A stretch of DNA of 64,000 nucleotides from Pampus argenteus (lineage: Eukaryota > Chordata > Actinopteri > Scombriformes > Stromateidae): positions 17,590,001 to 17,654,000 of the forward strand of contig CM072864.1 in assembly GCA_036937835.1 (NCBI GenBank). Direction: 5' to 3'. Under the pieces are notes generated by a model, which made no database searches, was not told where the DNA came from, and worked only from the letters and a program-made list of their open reading frames with translations. Positions within the stretch are counted from its first letter, which is position 1; every line of letters starts with the position of its first letter. This document shows positions 12,050 through 25,922 of this stretch, piece by piece. The translations under genes and the position numbers were made by a program.

Positions 12050-15000
12050 TCACATGTTGTAGGCCACATAGATGGGGTCCAGTTGGTCTGCCAGGAAGGA
12101 GTCTCGCAGGTGCATCCTCTGCTTTTCTCCTCTGGAGTTGATGGGAATCACCCCGGGGTCCACAATGACCACCACTCCAACAATCAGGTGGTGCTCCTCC
12201 AGGACCACGTTAGTGACGAGGGGCACCAAGTCCAAGGCCTCCTGCTCCGAGCCGCTCAGCTCCGCCACCACCACCAGCAGGTTGGTCCATGTAAACACAG
12301 CACTGAGAGGCAAGACGAGCACAGAGTACGTTACATGATTGCTTTCAGTAAGTTTAAAGAGTGCAAAGAAAATTATTCATTATGCACAGTCCTACTGGAA
12401 GAAGCTCACCTCTCTGCGATGCTGCGGTGAGCTCGAGACACAGACGTCTCGATGTCGATGGGGTGATAACGTAATCCCCTCAGCTCCAATGTTTCATCAA
12501 GAGAGCCCACCACAAACAAGGCATCATGGCGATCTGTAGCAGGAAAAGGGCAGAACCAAGTAGTTCATTATTTATAGTTATAGACTAAGACAAAAACAAA
12601 AAAAATCACTTCTCAAAGTCATAATGCCGTTAAGGCCGTAATCACTGGATGTGATCAACTTGTTTGAACTGTCTTCTGACCTCCACTCGCATCCAGCAGC
12701 TCAGTCCTCTTGATGAAGCCCAGGTAGCCAGTCCTGGCCCACAGGGTGTGGGGCTCCCCAAAGCTGAGTCTGGTGTTGAAGTGGTCTGCCTGTAGGCTCT
12801 CCTCTCCATAGATGGTGTAGTAGCCACTGGCACTGTGAGGGCTGTTCACCCAGATCTACACAAAGACAGAAAGGTGAATGAGCGAGGCCTGGAGTGCGTT
12901 TTGTATTTGTGACTTTTAAAATCTGAGCGAAGAACATGATCCTCTCTGACCACTCACCTCCCCAAGATGGGAATCCCCCAGTGGGCCTCTGGTCTCTGGG
13001 TTCACTATGATGACTCTCATCCCCGGCAGGATCTTAGAGGAGAACATAAGTTTAGTGTTTAGCTTCAGCGATAACACAACCACTTCTATTACCTCGATGG
13101 GTCTGTGGCCAGTACGAGCATCACACAAATGAGTCAATAATCAATACTTACAGTGCCTGACTCCATGAGTGGAAGACTCTGTGGCGCTCCTCGTTCCACC
13201 AGCCTCACCCTGAGGGACGTGGACAAAAGACAAGAGTGTCAATCACTCTGATCGATCTGAACGACTCATGTTTGTTTTCACCAATTGTATCAAGTGTCCA
13301 CTCTAGTTGGTTTTGTACCATTTAAAAAGAGTCTCCAGTCTTACCTGTCATGACGCAGAGACTTCATGTCAACATAGACGGTGGAAGGGTCTGGTCCAGC
13401 AGTGCCCTAGTGACACACAGAAGGGAAAGAAAACGCTGAAATGTGAGAAATCTCACTGGAGTCTTTTTTGCTTATTTAGACAATCAATAGGTTATTATTA
13501 TTCGTGGTAACACATTTTTGTAGAGTATAATAACATAAAAAAAGAATAATAATAAAAAACTGTCTGGTATGAAATGGTATATGAAACTGACCTGCAGGCA
13601 GATGGCCAGATTGACCCTGGAGCCGAAGGCGGTGCTGACGGCTCGCGGCGACAGGCCAAGATCTTTGAAGAGCTTGGAGAAGGACTGAGTGAGGGCAAGG
13701 CGAGGCCGCTCCTCTGCTATCACTACACAGCTCCGCACGCACGACAGATTCAAACCCCGCGCCTGCAGACACGCATGGCTTAAAGGTTAGTCACACTTCT
13801 AACGGTTAATTGAAGACTGATCTTCATTTTTAACAAATTTATGTCTGTGTTACTAATAGAGTAATGTTGATTGCTTTGGGTGTGATTCTGACCTTCAGCA
13901 TCTCCGTCTGGGTGCCCAGGCCCTTGGTGCAGAGCTCCATGACAGAGTAGGAGCAGAAGGTGTCTCTGATTTTGTACTGACTCAGCGTGCTTAGCCACAG
14001 AGGTAGCGAACTCTCCAGCTCCAGCGGAGGGATAAGGATGGACTGGTGACCTGAGTAAACACTGGAAAAACATACTCATTACAACAACAACAGAAACACC
14101 ATGTGGAATGTGATAGTCAGTCTGTGTATGTATCTGTGTGTTTAAGATACCTGGAGAGGCACCACAGGACGAAGCCCAGGCCACAGTACGGGTCCAGGCA
14201 GATGGCTATTTGGCGTGAGGAGTAGAGCTCACACTGCAGCTTAATGGAGCGGCACAGAGTACTGACTGCAGCATGAGACATCTGAAGAAGAAATGGGAAA
14301 TGTGCATAAACTCTTCATATTCATGTCAACCATGTAGATTTACTTTATGATCTATAGCGTGATTTCTGAGAATGCTTACCTTGACTCCAGTCAACATGCC
14401 CGTGGTAGACACACTGAAGTCCAGGTAGGCCAGCATCTCAGCTGTGGGGGGTTTATAGATGTGTGGAGGCCGCTTTCTAGGGAGATCATCTGTCAGGAGA
14501 ATCTTTTATTTATTTTACTGGACAAAATAAATTTTTAATAAAGTTTTACTGTTAAGCATATACTTTAGGCTAATCACCCTTTCAGTAAATAAGAATAACA
14601 ATATTCGCACCAGCGTGTTCAAAGTTAGACAAAGAGCAAACAGGACACCTTGTGGTCAGACATGGTACACATCTCGCGTTTAAATCCAGCCTCTGCGAGT
14701 CTGGCAGTATAGTCATAAAGGCAGTATAGTAACCAAGGTGACATTTATAATAACTGCAGACACAGCTGCTTCTCAACAGCACCTGTATCGATGATAGTGG
14801 GCCACGTCTTGACGTTGACGCTGGCAGCAGCCTCCCTGGACCTGAGGATCCTCATGAGAGGCTGAGTGGTGAGGATGCAGGCTGCTTTGCTCACCTGTAA
14901 CACGAAGCAAACATGTAGAGAAGTTCATTCAAGGACACAAACTACCGACCTTAAACAACAAAATCCTCTATTAGTATTGTTTTATACGTTTTATTCATTC

Positions 15001-18000
15001 CTGTGGTAAAATTACATATTTCCCCTCCAGGGAAATCAGACAGATAAAACATGGAACTCACTTTACTAGTACATCTGGTTTTGGATTCAGTTACTTGCTT
15101 AAGGGCACGTCATTATAATTTGCACAAGAAAAGTGTGGTCAATCTAATCTTGACTAATTAAAGCTATTTTATAAGGTTTGATAATGAATTTCACACTTTT
15201 TTTATATGAAAAAAATGCTTCATTATAAAACGGATAGTTCTGGTCCCTGATTATTATTGGCTGAGCTGCCTTTGAAGCCGCTGAAAAATACTCTGTAAAC
15301 ACACCCCGTGACCCCATTATATTAGCATCACTGTGCCAAACCAAGCAAATTGTTTCAAAATGTCAGATTTTGTTGTGAATTTTTATCTACTGGGTGGGCT
15401 GAGTGTGATAACGAAGGTAAATAATGTAAGAAAGCAGACACGTGGTCCACTCACTGTTTTCAGCACTAGTGTGCCAAGCAAGATCTATCTATTTTAAAAC
15501 GATCACCAATCACTGTCCTGGTGGTGTGCACTCACGTCAATGATCATGCGAACAGTGGGGAGAGTAGCAGCCAGGTTCTGTGGGTGGGGCGGCCTCACCG
15601 TCACAGGGATGACCCCCGCATAGAGACAGCCATAGAAGGCAGCGATCAGGTCAATACCTGCAGAAGTAAGAGACGGACCTCATGAACTAAAATATACTGG
15701 TACTTTTCCTACTGCGTATTCAATTGAAAAATAATGGGCGATTATGAGGGGTGTGTGTTTACCTGGGGGATAAAGCAGCACCACGTTGTCTCCTGTGTTG
15801 AGGCCCCCTCTCTCCATAAGTGTAGCTGTGATTTTCTCTGCTCTCTTGTGCAGCTGAGCACAAGTGGCTGTGCACACTGCCACCCCCTGGAGCAAAAACA
15901 GAGGAAAGACAGGTGAACTCACACCCAACAAAATGGATCACCGTTAGCACCTTACTACAGCTAAATATATCTAATGCATTGATTCCTACTACAAACTAAT
16001 GATTCGATGATGATTGATTGTGTGTTTGCTCTACCTTTGCATTGAGCAACACATATAGAACATGGTCCGGGTCAGTTTGGGCTCTCCATTGCAGTGCTTC
16101 AGACAAGAACTGGTGCTGGAAAGATACAGAGAGCAATGTGTCATCACATAAAACATCAAGAAAGGACAGAATCACTAAAAACTACATAAAGCTACATCAT
16201 TAAAAAAAATAACAATCCATCTAAAAATGACTGACAAATAGAAACATATAAAAGCTTTTTGCCAAATGCAGGGTCATGCTGGGACCATCTGCACCTGGTA
16301 GGAGGCAAATTGAAAACCAAAACTAACAAGCTATGGGCCTTTCAAACAAAAGGGTCATGACAACTTTGAAATGTTTTGTAAAAGAAGTTTACATCAGATA
16401 TTAGAGCATTGGTGTCTTCATGTGAACAATCCACTGGCTATTTTGACAATTAAAAACATAAATAATATTAACTGCATTATATTAGTTTCTTGATCAGTCG
16501 TGTCAATAAGATAAGAAACTAACCAGCACAGGTCAGAGAAATCCTTTAAAAGGGCAGAAACCAAGTGAACATTGGGCAGTGCATAAAAACAAAGAAATAA
16601 GATCAACACTGTGATGTTCTCTGGACAAACAAACAAAATATATAGCAGTTTCACATTGCTGGCCATGTTAAAAATCACTGGCTGGCTTTGTGTCATCCAC
16701 TCTCTCAGTCAGACAGGTCTCATTGAATCAGGAGTCACATCATGCAGACCGGCTGCTCTGACCACTCATCAAGCCATGCTACACATGGGAGCATCACATC
16801 ACAGTGAACACAGCGAGCAGAGGTGCACACGAGAATATTCCTAATTAATGTTTTTACAATAAAAAAAAAAACAATATGGTCTTCGGTGGTCACATATGCT
16901 GAGAGACTGTTAAAATATATAATAATCCTTAAAATAATCCTCAAAACCTACATGACCAACTCCCATTTTAAAAGGTGATGGAGAGATTTTTTTAGTGTAT
17001 TACTGTATATGAGCTTATGTGTGTGGACCCCTGCTGGCTGAGGACAGTCATCTTTGTGCGTTGGGACAAACTGTTGCTGGGGGTCGTCAGGCTATCACGG
17101 CTGCAAAAACACATCTGACTGACAGAAGCAGCGGAAGCAAAGACGGGTGGGGCCAGACTAGAGCCTTACCATCATGGTGGGCCACATATAGAGCTAAAGC
17201 CCACCCCAAGTAAAGGCAGAACGACAACAGAGATTTAGGAAAAGACATCAGTGTCCATTTTCCCTTCACAGGGTCATATTTAACTTGGTAAACAGAGAAC
17301 ACATTCAGAGCATATACATCAGTTTACTTTGAATAGGTTTATGTGTAATGTACAACGACTAGGAATAGCAACAGTATAAAGACCGGGCGTTTATGTTGAT
17401 AGTCATAGATAGCTTCAAATATAACTATTCACAGTAATACAGATTCAACGGTAGAAAAGGTCACTCTAAGAGCAAAACATTTTCCTAACACCATGCTGAG
17501 AGATGCCACACCTATTCATAAGATCAGTGTTGTGAAAGTGTGGTCTGTGTGTGTCAGACGGTACCTTTCGGATCAGATCCTGGTCCTCCACCACGCCCAG
17601 CTCTCTGCCTATAGCCTGAGCGATCCGTTTCCCTGCCACCAAGTTGCCAACAAGCATAGAAGCTGGACCGACATCCACTGAACGAATCAGAGATAATCAG
17701 AGTCATCTATACAGTGACATATTTAAACGTTCAACAACACCAGTGATGAAACCAACAGCATAAATCCAAAAAACGGATGCAAAATCAACACGATATTTCT
17801 GATGTTGTAATGTAGGCATCAGAAGATCTGATAAAAGGCAACCTACCTGGCTGTTTCTGGCGTGGTTTGGGCATGTTGGTAACACAGGTGTGTGGGCACA
17901 TGAGGATGTTGCAGGGGTGCAGGTTTCCCTCCAGAAAGTTCTGTTTGGTTTCACAGATGTGGATGCCTCCGAGGGGCGTCTTTGGGAGGGTGTTGGCTGG

Positions 18001-18048
18001 GACGAGCGCGAGGCAGTACAGACCAACCTGGTGGATACTGTCGATGGC
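12050..18048 (-). CDS. dip2b: dip2b exons 23-38: second adenylate-forming-like domain and C-terminus
   Basis: Residues about 885-1577. Exon 23 carries NTLPKTPLGGIHICETKQ, followed by MLVGNLVAGKRIAQA. The second ligase-like domain opens at QFLSEALQWRAQTDPDHVLY. It includes NVVLLYPPGIDLIAAFYGCL, DFSVSTTGMLTGVK (residues 1159-1172, the degenerate nucleotide-loop position), the DPYCGLGFVLWCL segment, and the late TGYLGF and RGLRYHPIDIETSVSR elements. It ends in NSRGEKQRMHLRDSFLADQ and DPIYVAYNM, then TGA at 12050-12052. The last exon is the longest coding exon (253 nt). Confidence 0.93.
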
Positions 18049-18851
18049 CTGTGCAGAAGATATTTATCACGTCACATAGTTTCATGAAGACAGAATGAAC
18101 ACAACATATATTTCTTTATGAGAAAATTTTTATCCATCATAATTTTGAAATGCACAAGGGAGAAACTATGACATAATAAGAGTTTGTACAGCTAAATACC
18201 ATCATATATATAAAAAACTTTGAAACCTCACAAAAGTTTCGATTTGGACCTGAAATTAATAGGGATGCAGTTCTAAATTAAAATCAGTTCTAATATTTTA
18301 ACCCAGATTTTTTTAAGGCTGGTTCTTTTATCGTCACTTGGAGAAACCAATGACTGAGATTAGCAGACCTGAAATCTAGATTTGGGGAACTGAAAAAAAA
18401 GAGTTCAGGATGAATTATTGATTGAGAAATATATATTATTTTACAATACTTCTACTACTACAATATTAATAAATTAATTCTAATTTTGTACTGAATTTAT
18501 TATTTTTGTTGAATAATCTTAGTGACAAAAAAGAATCAATAAAACCAACCAAGAACCAATTAAAAGAAAAAAAAAAGAAAAAACAACAGACTGATAATAG
18601 CAATCTCTAGACATTAGATATGTGGTCTACCTGCAGTACTCGACTCATCCACTGGAAGCTGTCCTCCTCGCTGGCGTCAGGCCTCTGCTCTGCCACGATC
18701 ACAATCCTCTCGTCATAAAATACTGTCACTGAGAACACAGCAATCCTGCACAGATACAGAGATGTAAGAGTTACTGTTCTTAAAATATCAAAACATTATT
18801 ACATATATTGATTCAGTGTGCATCTATGTATCATAATATGGAGTGAAATTG

Positions 18852-18898
<47 letters not shown>

Positions 18899-21800
18899 CA
18901 GTGTATAAAGCAGGCTGAGACGGAGATCATGCAGCACCTCACCTCCCCCTGTAAACTGTTTTGACAGGCTCCACAGCGAGTGCAGTGGCCACCAGGTCGT
19001 CTGCGTTGTGGCGTCGCCCGCTCACCATCAGCAGCCCTTCAATCTTCCCCACAACAAACACCAGGCTGCCCTGTGGAGGAGACAGATTCAACTCAGCATG
19101 GGGAAAATGGCAGTCTCAACATCTTTAATTCGTCAAATTTTGACAAACAAACTCTTTATTTCTGTGCATGTGTGCCTTACTGGTCCTACAAATCCAAGCA
19201 GACCCGTGCGAGTGAAGGGAATCTCTCCTATAGGTGCTCCAGCCAGGTTCACAGGGATCACCTGTAGAAAAGCAGAGAGACCAAACATTTGACATATACA
19301 GTATAGTAGAATATTGATTTCAAAATTATAAAAAAAATTATAGTTGCTGCTATTAAAAGCATAGCTTAAGAGTGGTGTATTATATAAAACAGTACATTAA
19401 AGTCCAAGACAGAAAAAAACTGTAGAGAACAAATAAACAAAGATATGGGACCAGAGTCTCATGCAACTTCTTAACAGTAAATTAAATAATAAATACAATG
19501 CAACTATTGTATGTATGTATGTTACACCATCTAGTGGATGATTTAAATTACTACTTCCTTTCTATCTATCCATCCATTTTCTGAACCATGTTAAATTCTG
19601 TGCAGGGTCTCAGGGGCTGTAGATGATCCCAACACGCATTCAACAAAAGGTAGGAAACGCTTGGACACGTCTCCAACTACATTTCTGGTCTCATACCAAA
19701 CATTTACAACCACTGCATGTTACATATGTTTATGCTCTGCATCTGCAAATGATAAAATGTGGGTCATATTGATAGTTCCTAAACATGGGTTTTAAAATGT
19801 GACAGACCTCAAATGTATTTTTGGTGACACCAGGCAGGCCATAGTACATGGTGCCCCCAGCCCGAGAGTTGATCACTATTTCTCCTATTTCATCCGTCTT
19901 GCACAGCTGAGGAGGCCCGTCTGGTTTCACAATGCACATCAAAGCTGAAACACACATACAGGTCACATCATTAACATCAAGTATGTTCAAGACTTGTATT
20001 CCGATGTTGGCAAGAAGAAGTAAATAAATAAATAAATAAATAAAGGCACACTAAGAACAGACAGTAAAATGGGGCATTGCTTGAACTTCTACAGTGCCAA
20101 TAAGGCAAACTGCATCAGCTTACCTCCAGGCATGATGTGGCCCACATCCTGAACAGTAAGAGCAGAATTCTTGTCCTCTGTGTTCACTCTGATCACCCCA
20201 TGGCTCAGCCCGCCCATGGACAGGATGGCCCTGGCTGGCAGAGGAGCGCCTCGTGCACCTGGTCTGCAGAGAGCACAAAAAGTGAAGTGACTGTTACTGT
20301 GAGCAGTAACAGGCCAGACAAGAAGGCAGAAGAGTTTGTTGAGGCACAATACAAGTCTCAAAGTGCAGTCATTTTTAAATTTCCAAGAAGTGTTTTATCT
20401 TGAACATGACAGAAAACATATGCTTTAGGTTTGGATTGATTTATCCTAAATCATAAGCCTGGAAATATATATATATATTTTGACTTGATCTAAGAAGAGT
20501 ATGATAAGAAAAGATGTGAATAGTAGTAGTCGTAGTAGTAGTAGTAGTAATAGTAGTAGTAGTAATAGTAGATGTGTGTGTAAAGTTAAGTGTCAATAAC
20601 AACAAAACATTGAACCTAAACAACTTAATGTGACTATTATGTGCAAACTACTGTTGTGTTGTTGTGTGTTGTTTAAGTGAAAAATTGCACTAGTTTTGAA
20701 TCCCCTAGTGTCTTGCCAGAGCATGGGACTATGCAGATGTGGTACCTGCGTATGGCCACAGTCAGGGCCTCAGGAGAGGTGGCACATGGACAGATGACCT
20801 CAGGCTTCAGACCATGAGACTGGAACACATTCAGGAATGCATCACACGACGACACAGACCCTGTTAACAAACAACGCATGAAAACGTGATCAGAGAAGAA
20901 GTAGTAGACAAAATGCACAACCCTGCTCATTACAAAAAGGGACCTCGTTTATGCAGGTGAAGTGACTCACATGGGTTTGCTCCATCAGCCACTATAAGCA
21001 TTCGTATGGAGGACAGGTTGGTGTCCCTCTGCTCCTTGTGGGCCATCATGGCCCAGTGAAGGTCACGGCACTTCACCAAGGCTACACGAGCTATAAGAGG
21101 GCAAGGGGGACATGTTATATATCATGCACAATATTTACAACTGGTTTTATCCCATACATGTCTGCTTTTAGCATTTGAGATAAAATCGTATAATGCCATT
21201 ATTTTTTTTATTGTCCAACATATCTATGCCCTATCACTTAAACTAGATAAATACTATAGACAGATATTAGACTCTAAAACAGCAATGAAATATCAAACCA
21301 TGACTAGATGAAGCCAAACCTTTATGAATGTGGACCCTCTGCACCCAGGACATGGGACAGGCTTTCATAACAGCATACGGGACTGTGATGGTGTGGATCC
21401 TGTTCATGACACTCTGCAAGGGAAAATAATACGCATATTGTCAAAACTCACATTAAGAAAGTCAACTGGTCTGGATACACAGAACACATTGTTGCATTTA
21501 ATCTCACCGTTAAGACACCGTGCCACATGCCCATATCCTTCTTGCAGTCTAACACGTTGACCAGAGTTTCCCCTAAGTCAAAAAACACAAAAAACACATT
21601 AGCGACAAAGAGAGAGATGTGCAAGCATGAGAGGTATAAGTTACATAAAGCACAGAGCTCGGACCTTCACAGTAATTACAGGCCTGGGACAGGGCTTGAC
21701 AGTGGGTCAACATGGAGATCTTGGACACAGCAACTCCCATCACTGTCCCCTCCTTACTCGCTTTGTACTTTATTGGGACAGACACACATAAAAAAAAAGA

Positions 21801-24800
21801 AGCATAAAAACAAGGCATCATAGAATAGATCAAATAAAAAAAAAAAAGGTAGATGAGCACTACATGAGGATTTCACAGGATTCATAAATAGAAGGGTAAT
21901 ATACAGTAAATAGGAGACACAATTCTATAACCGTTTTATGATCAGTATAATCAATTTGTCTGATGATCAAATTAGGAATGGTAAAACTGGCACTTGATTG
22001 GCGTTCTGATCAGTACCTCTATGTAGGCGGTGTCTGTGTTGGCGGTGGGGATGTGAGGCTGCCAGTCTTTGGATGGTTTGGTCAGATACTTGGTGTCTGT
22101 CACTACCCATTTCATCCTTGGCCATCCTGGTGGACGTCAACAACAACAACAACACCACAGAAGTGAAAAGAGACATATTTTAGCTGACTCAAAGGAAAAA
22201 CAAAGTGCATTCAGAGACACTAATTATAAGCCGCACTCGGTTGACAATGTTCACTTTGCAACCTCTTGGTGTCAAGGCCAAAGGTGAACAGCCAGTAGTT
22301 TTAAAAGTGACCTTTAGGCCGATCACACATATTCTGGACCTATACTGTAAACATCACACTGTATATGAGTTCATCTAATGGGCCCACAGGAGACGGAAAC
22401 ACAGCTGAGCCAGCAGCATTGCTAGTGGCTGACCTTTGAACTGGATGATCTCTCCGTTTGGTGTCTTGGGCAGCCCTTTGAGACACACCTCACTGGTCAG
22501 CGCCAGACTAACACCACAACTCCCTAGTAGGAAGCCAATCTGCTGGCTGCCTGCATCCTATGGAGAGAGACAAGGGTCAAGAGTCTTATGACATGTTGGA
22601 CTGTCCAGCATAAAAAACAACAACAATTAATAATCCCCTTCTCAGCTGTCAATATGTTGATCATATTATAAATCCATATTTTTTAAATGGATATTTGGGC
22701 AATGAGTCATTATACCCTGCGCACATACATGGCAGTACGTTTATTAAAATGCAAGACAACTGAGGTACTGCACGGTGTCACAAAAATGTATATTTTGCTT
22801 TTCAGATCCTGTTCTGTTGTGTTGGATGTGATTTGTAACATTGTGACACATGTTGCACTGTGCTGTTATTTGTGGTCTTTTGTGACCACAAAGATTAACA
22901 CAACATTGACATATTTTTACCTGTCGTGACAGTGGTACTTCAATGGGCACAGGGATGACCTCAGCCAACAGGCAGCCATAGAAAGCCACCCAGAACATGC
23001 CGGGGTCACTGTTCGGGTACACCAGAGCCACCTAAGAGACAGAAAAACGTTTATTCCTTTGTCATGTTCCTTTATGCTTCACATACTCAGTGGTGACTGG
23101 CAGACTCTTACTCGATCTCCAGGCTGTAGTACTGGTTCTGTCTTGGTACCCAGTTTATTCAGCAGTGTGTAAGCCAGCTTTAGACTGCGACTCCATAGTT
23201 TGCCTGTGTGGAAGAAAAATCAACAATGATTTTAAAAAATCTTGTTTATTACTGATAAAATATCATGTATCAATATTATATCACTAAACCTTTACTTGCT
23301 TATTGTCTATATTAACATTTGTATAAAATCAGGTGCTGCTCACCATATGTGAGCGTGTAGAGGGGTTTGCCAGTGATATCCAGAGCAGTGAGGGCAGGGC
23401 TCTTGGCCTGGGTGGCGCCCCAGCGGGCCAGTGCAGCCTGCAGGGCAGGAGGCCAGTTACTTACAACACCGAGGGGCTCCCCCTTCACTGGGATGATTTG
23501 ACGGCCTTCAGGCTTCGGAGTATTGGGGTCTGGCTGGGGAACTGGAGAACAACAAAGGTACGGATGAGACAGGGGCGTCAGGGGATGATTAGAAAAGACT
23601 CTGGTAATAGTGTAAACTTAGAATAACACTGTGGGCAACTCAAATGGTGCATCACAAGAGTTTGTGTAATTTCTTAAATAACCGTATCACCCTAAAAACT
23701 TGTGTGGACAAAGAATAAGCATGTTATCAGTCATTCAACAGCCAAGGAGATGTCCATACTAAATTATGACCAGGGTGGTTCAAAAAAATCAGTGTGTGTG
23801 CACACTATGTGTCACCTTCTACGATTTCCTCAGAGTCATCCAGGAAGAATTCGCTGAGTGGTGGTCTTTTGGGCCGTTTGAGTGTGTTCAACAGCTGCTG
23901 GATCTTAGTGGACACTCTGCTGTTGACAGGTACACCTGGACAAATACCAAAAACAGCCACACTCATAAACATATGCAAACAAACAACCCCCAAAAAAACA
24001 CCCGCACACATGCAATTTTATTCTAACACAAAATCTCTACTTTAGCACACATTCACGCACAGGACAGAACCCTACGCACTAGCACACAGTCAGGACCAGA
24101 ATCAGCAGCAAGAAGGTTTTGAAAGGGAAATTGGTATTTGAAGAGACACAGATTTGACGACCGTGAGAAAAATCTAAGATAATGTAGGAAGATTCTCTAC
24201 GTCTATACCTACAACACAAGACAGACATAAAGACAGATTTGACAGACACCAGGCTGGAAAGCAAGCTGATATGGGCCTCTTCAGCATCCCTCCCCTTCCC
24301 AGGTTTTCGATATATATTACCTTTTCTCTTTCCTTTTTTTTAAATGAAAGGCAAGACAGGGACGGATTAATGGACCCAAAAGAAAGAACACAAAAAAATA
24401 TCTGTGGTTAGCAGCATTCACCACACAGTCAAATGAGGAAGATGTTGAAGGTGATTTTGGATGAACATGGGCAGATCTTTTATTGATTTCAACACACTCC
24501 ATTCATCACCAAAAATGCTGTGAACGACATGGTCAATGCAAAAACAGAAATATGTCACTCAACATGCAAATGATTTAACCTCTTGATGTGAAGCAAGAAC
24601 CAGATGGTAATAACCAAGTTCCATCCAGTTGGGGATAGAAAAGGAATGACTTTGTTTTCTTTCAACATTAGCAGAAACGTACACCCTGATATATACTACA
24701 TGTATTCAACCATCAGATATTTGCCCTGGCTTGTGTGAGTGTGAGTGTACCGTCAGCGGTGTCCAGCATGCTGGAGCGGCTCTGTCCACGGCTCATGCCC

Positions 24801-25856
24801 CTGACCGCCGGAGGCAGGTCAACCCTGGAGCCTCTCTCCTGAGGAGTGGACGATGTCACATCTGGGGGAACACTGTTTTCTGGAGAAGACAGTGAACGTC
24901 ATGAAGGAGAACAGCAACCAACCATGAGAACCATGTATGCATTAATTTCTGCCATTCATCAGTTAAGTTTACCTATACGTGTGTGGGCCAGTACGTCGGC
25001 CAATAGGGAAGCAGCGGGCTGGAGCTGTGGCTGCGTCTTGGGCTCTCCATGAGAGAGGGTGGAGGAAGCAGACGAGGACGTGGAGGAGCTTTGGACGGAA
25101 CGGTTGATCCAGTAATCGGGGCTCTGTAGGCTCTGGGCTAGAACTGCACTGAGAGCTGCCTTTCTGCGCAGTGAGCCCTCATCCTCTGATGCAGAAGATG
25201 TGTCTGCACGTAAGAGGGAAAAAATGATCAGAACTCAGGTTTCATTTAGATTTGATTTACTCTTTAGCACCACCAAAGGACAAATTTATTTATTTTTTTA
25301 ACTTGTCCTCCCCACAACGCAGCGCCAGAGTGTCTTCCTCCAGGACACCTAATATAATGTGGACACTAAAGCCAGGTTTACCTGGAGGTGTACAGGTATC
25401 TATGGGAGACTGGACAAAGGCTGAGCGTCTCTTAGTTGGCATGGGTAGTGCCATCTTCTCTTCTTTGTGTTTGGCCAGTGCTGCCTGTACAGCCTCTGTG
25501 TGGATGTCTACACGATGGGTCAGAATAAACAGAGTGAGATATGTTTGGTAGACAGACAGAGACAGAACAAATATTGTAAAATGGAAGTTGAAAGTCAGTG
25601 CTGACATGTATTTATTCTGTTTGTTTTATGAGTGTGCTTTTTTTTGTACAGCATGTTGTGTACCTGATCTGTAGCGGTCATCTCTAGCCCCTCCACTGCG
25701 GTGTGTGCGGTGGTGTCTGGAGGCTGAAGACGTGGAGGGGCCCGGGGCCTCGGGACTCGGGCTGGGGTCGGAACTGTGGCCTGGGGAAAGCTGCACATCT
25801 GGCAGAGACAGACCCACATCTACAGAGTAGAAGCAAGTATGTGTAGGTCAGTATAT

Positions 25857-25922
<66 letters not shown>

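Noticed and set aside
25857..25920. Tandem arrays as a possible CRISPR or satellite
   Set aside because: Simple dinucleotide microsatellites without spacers, in a vertebrate gene.
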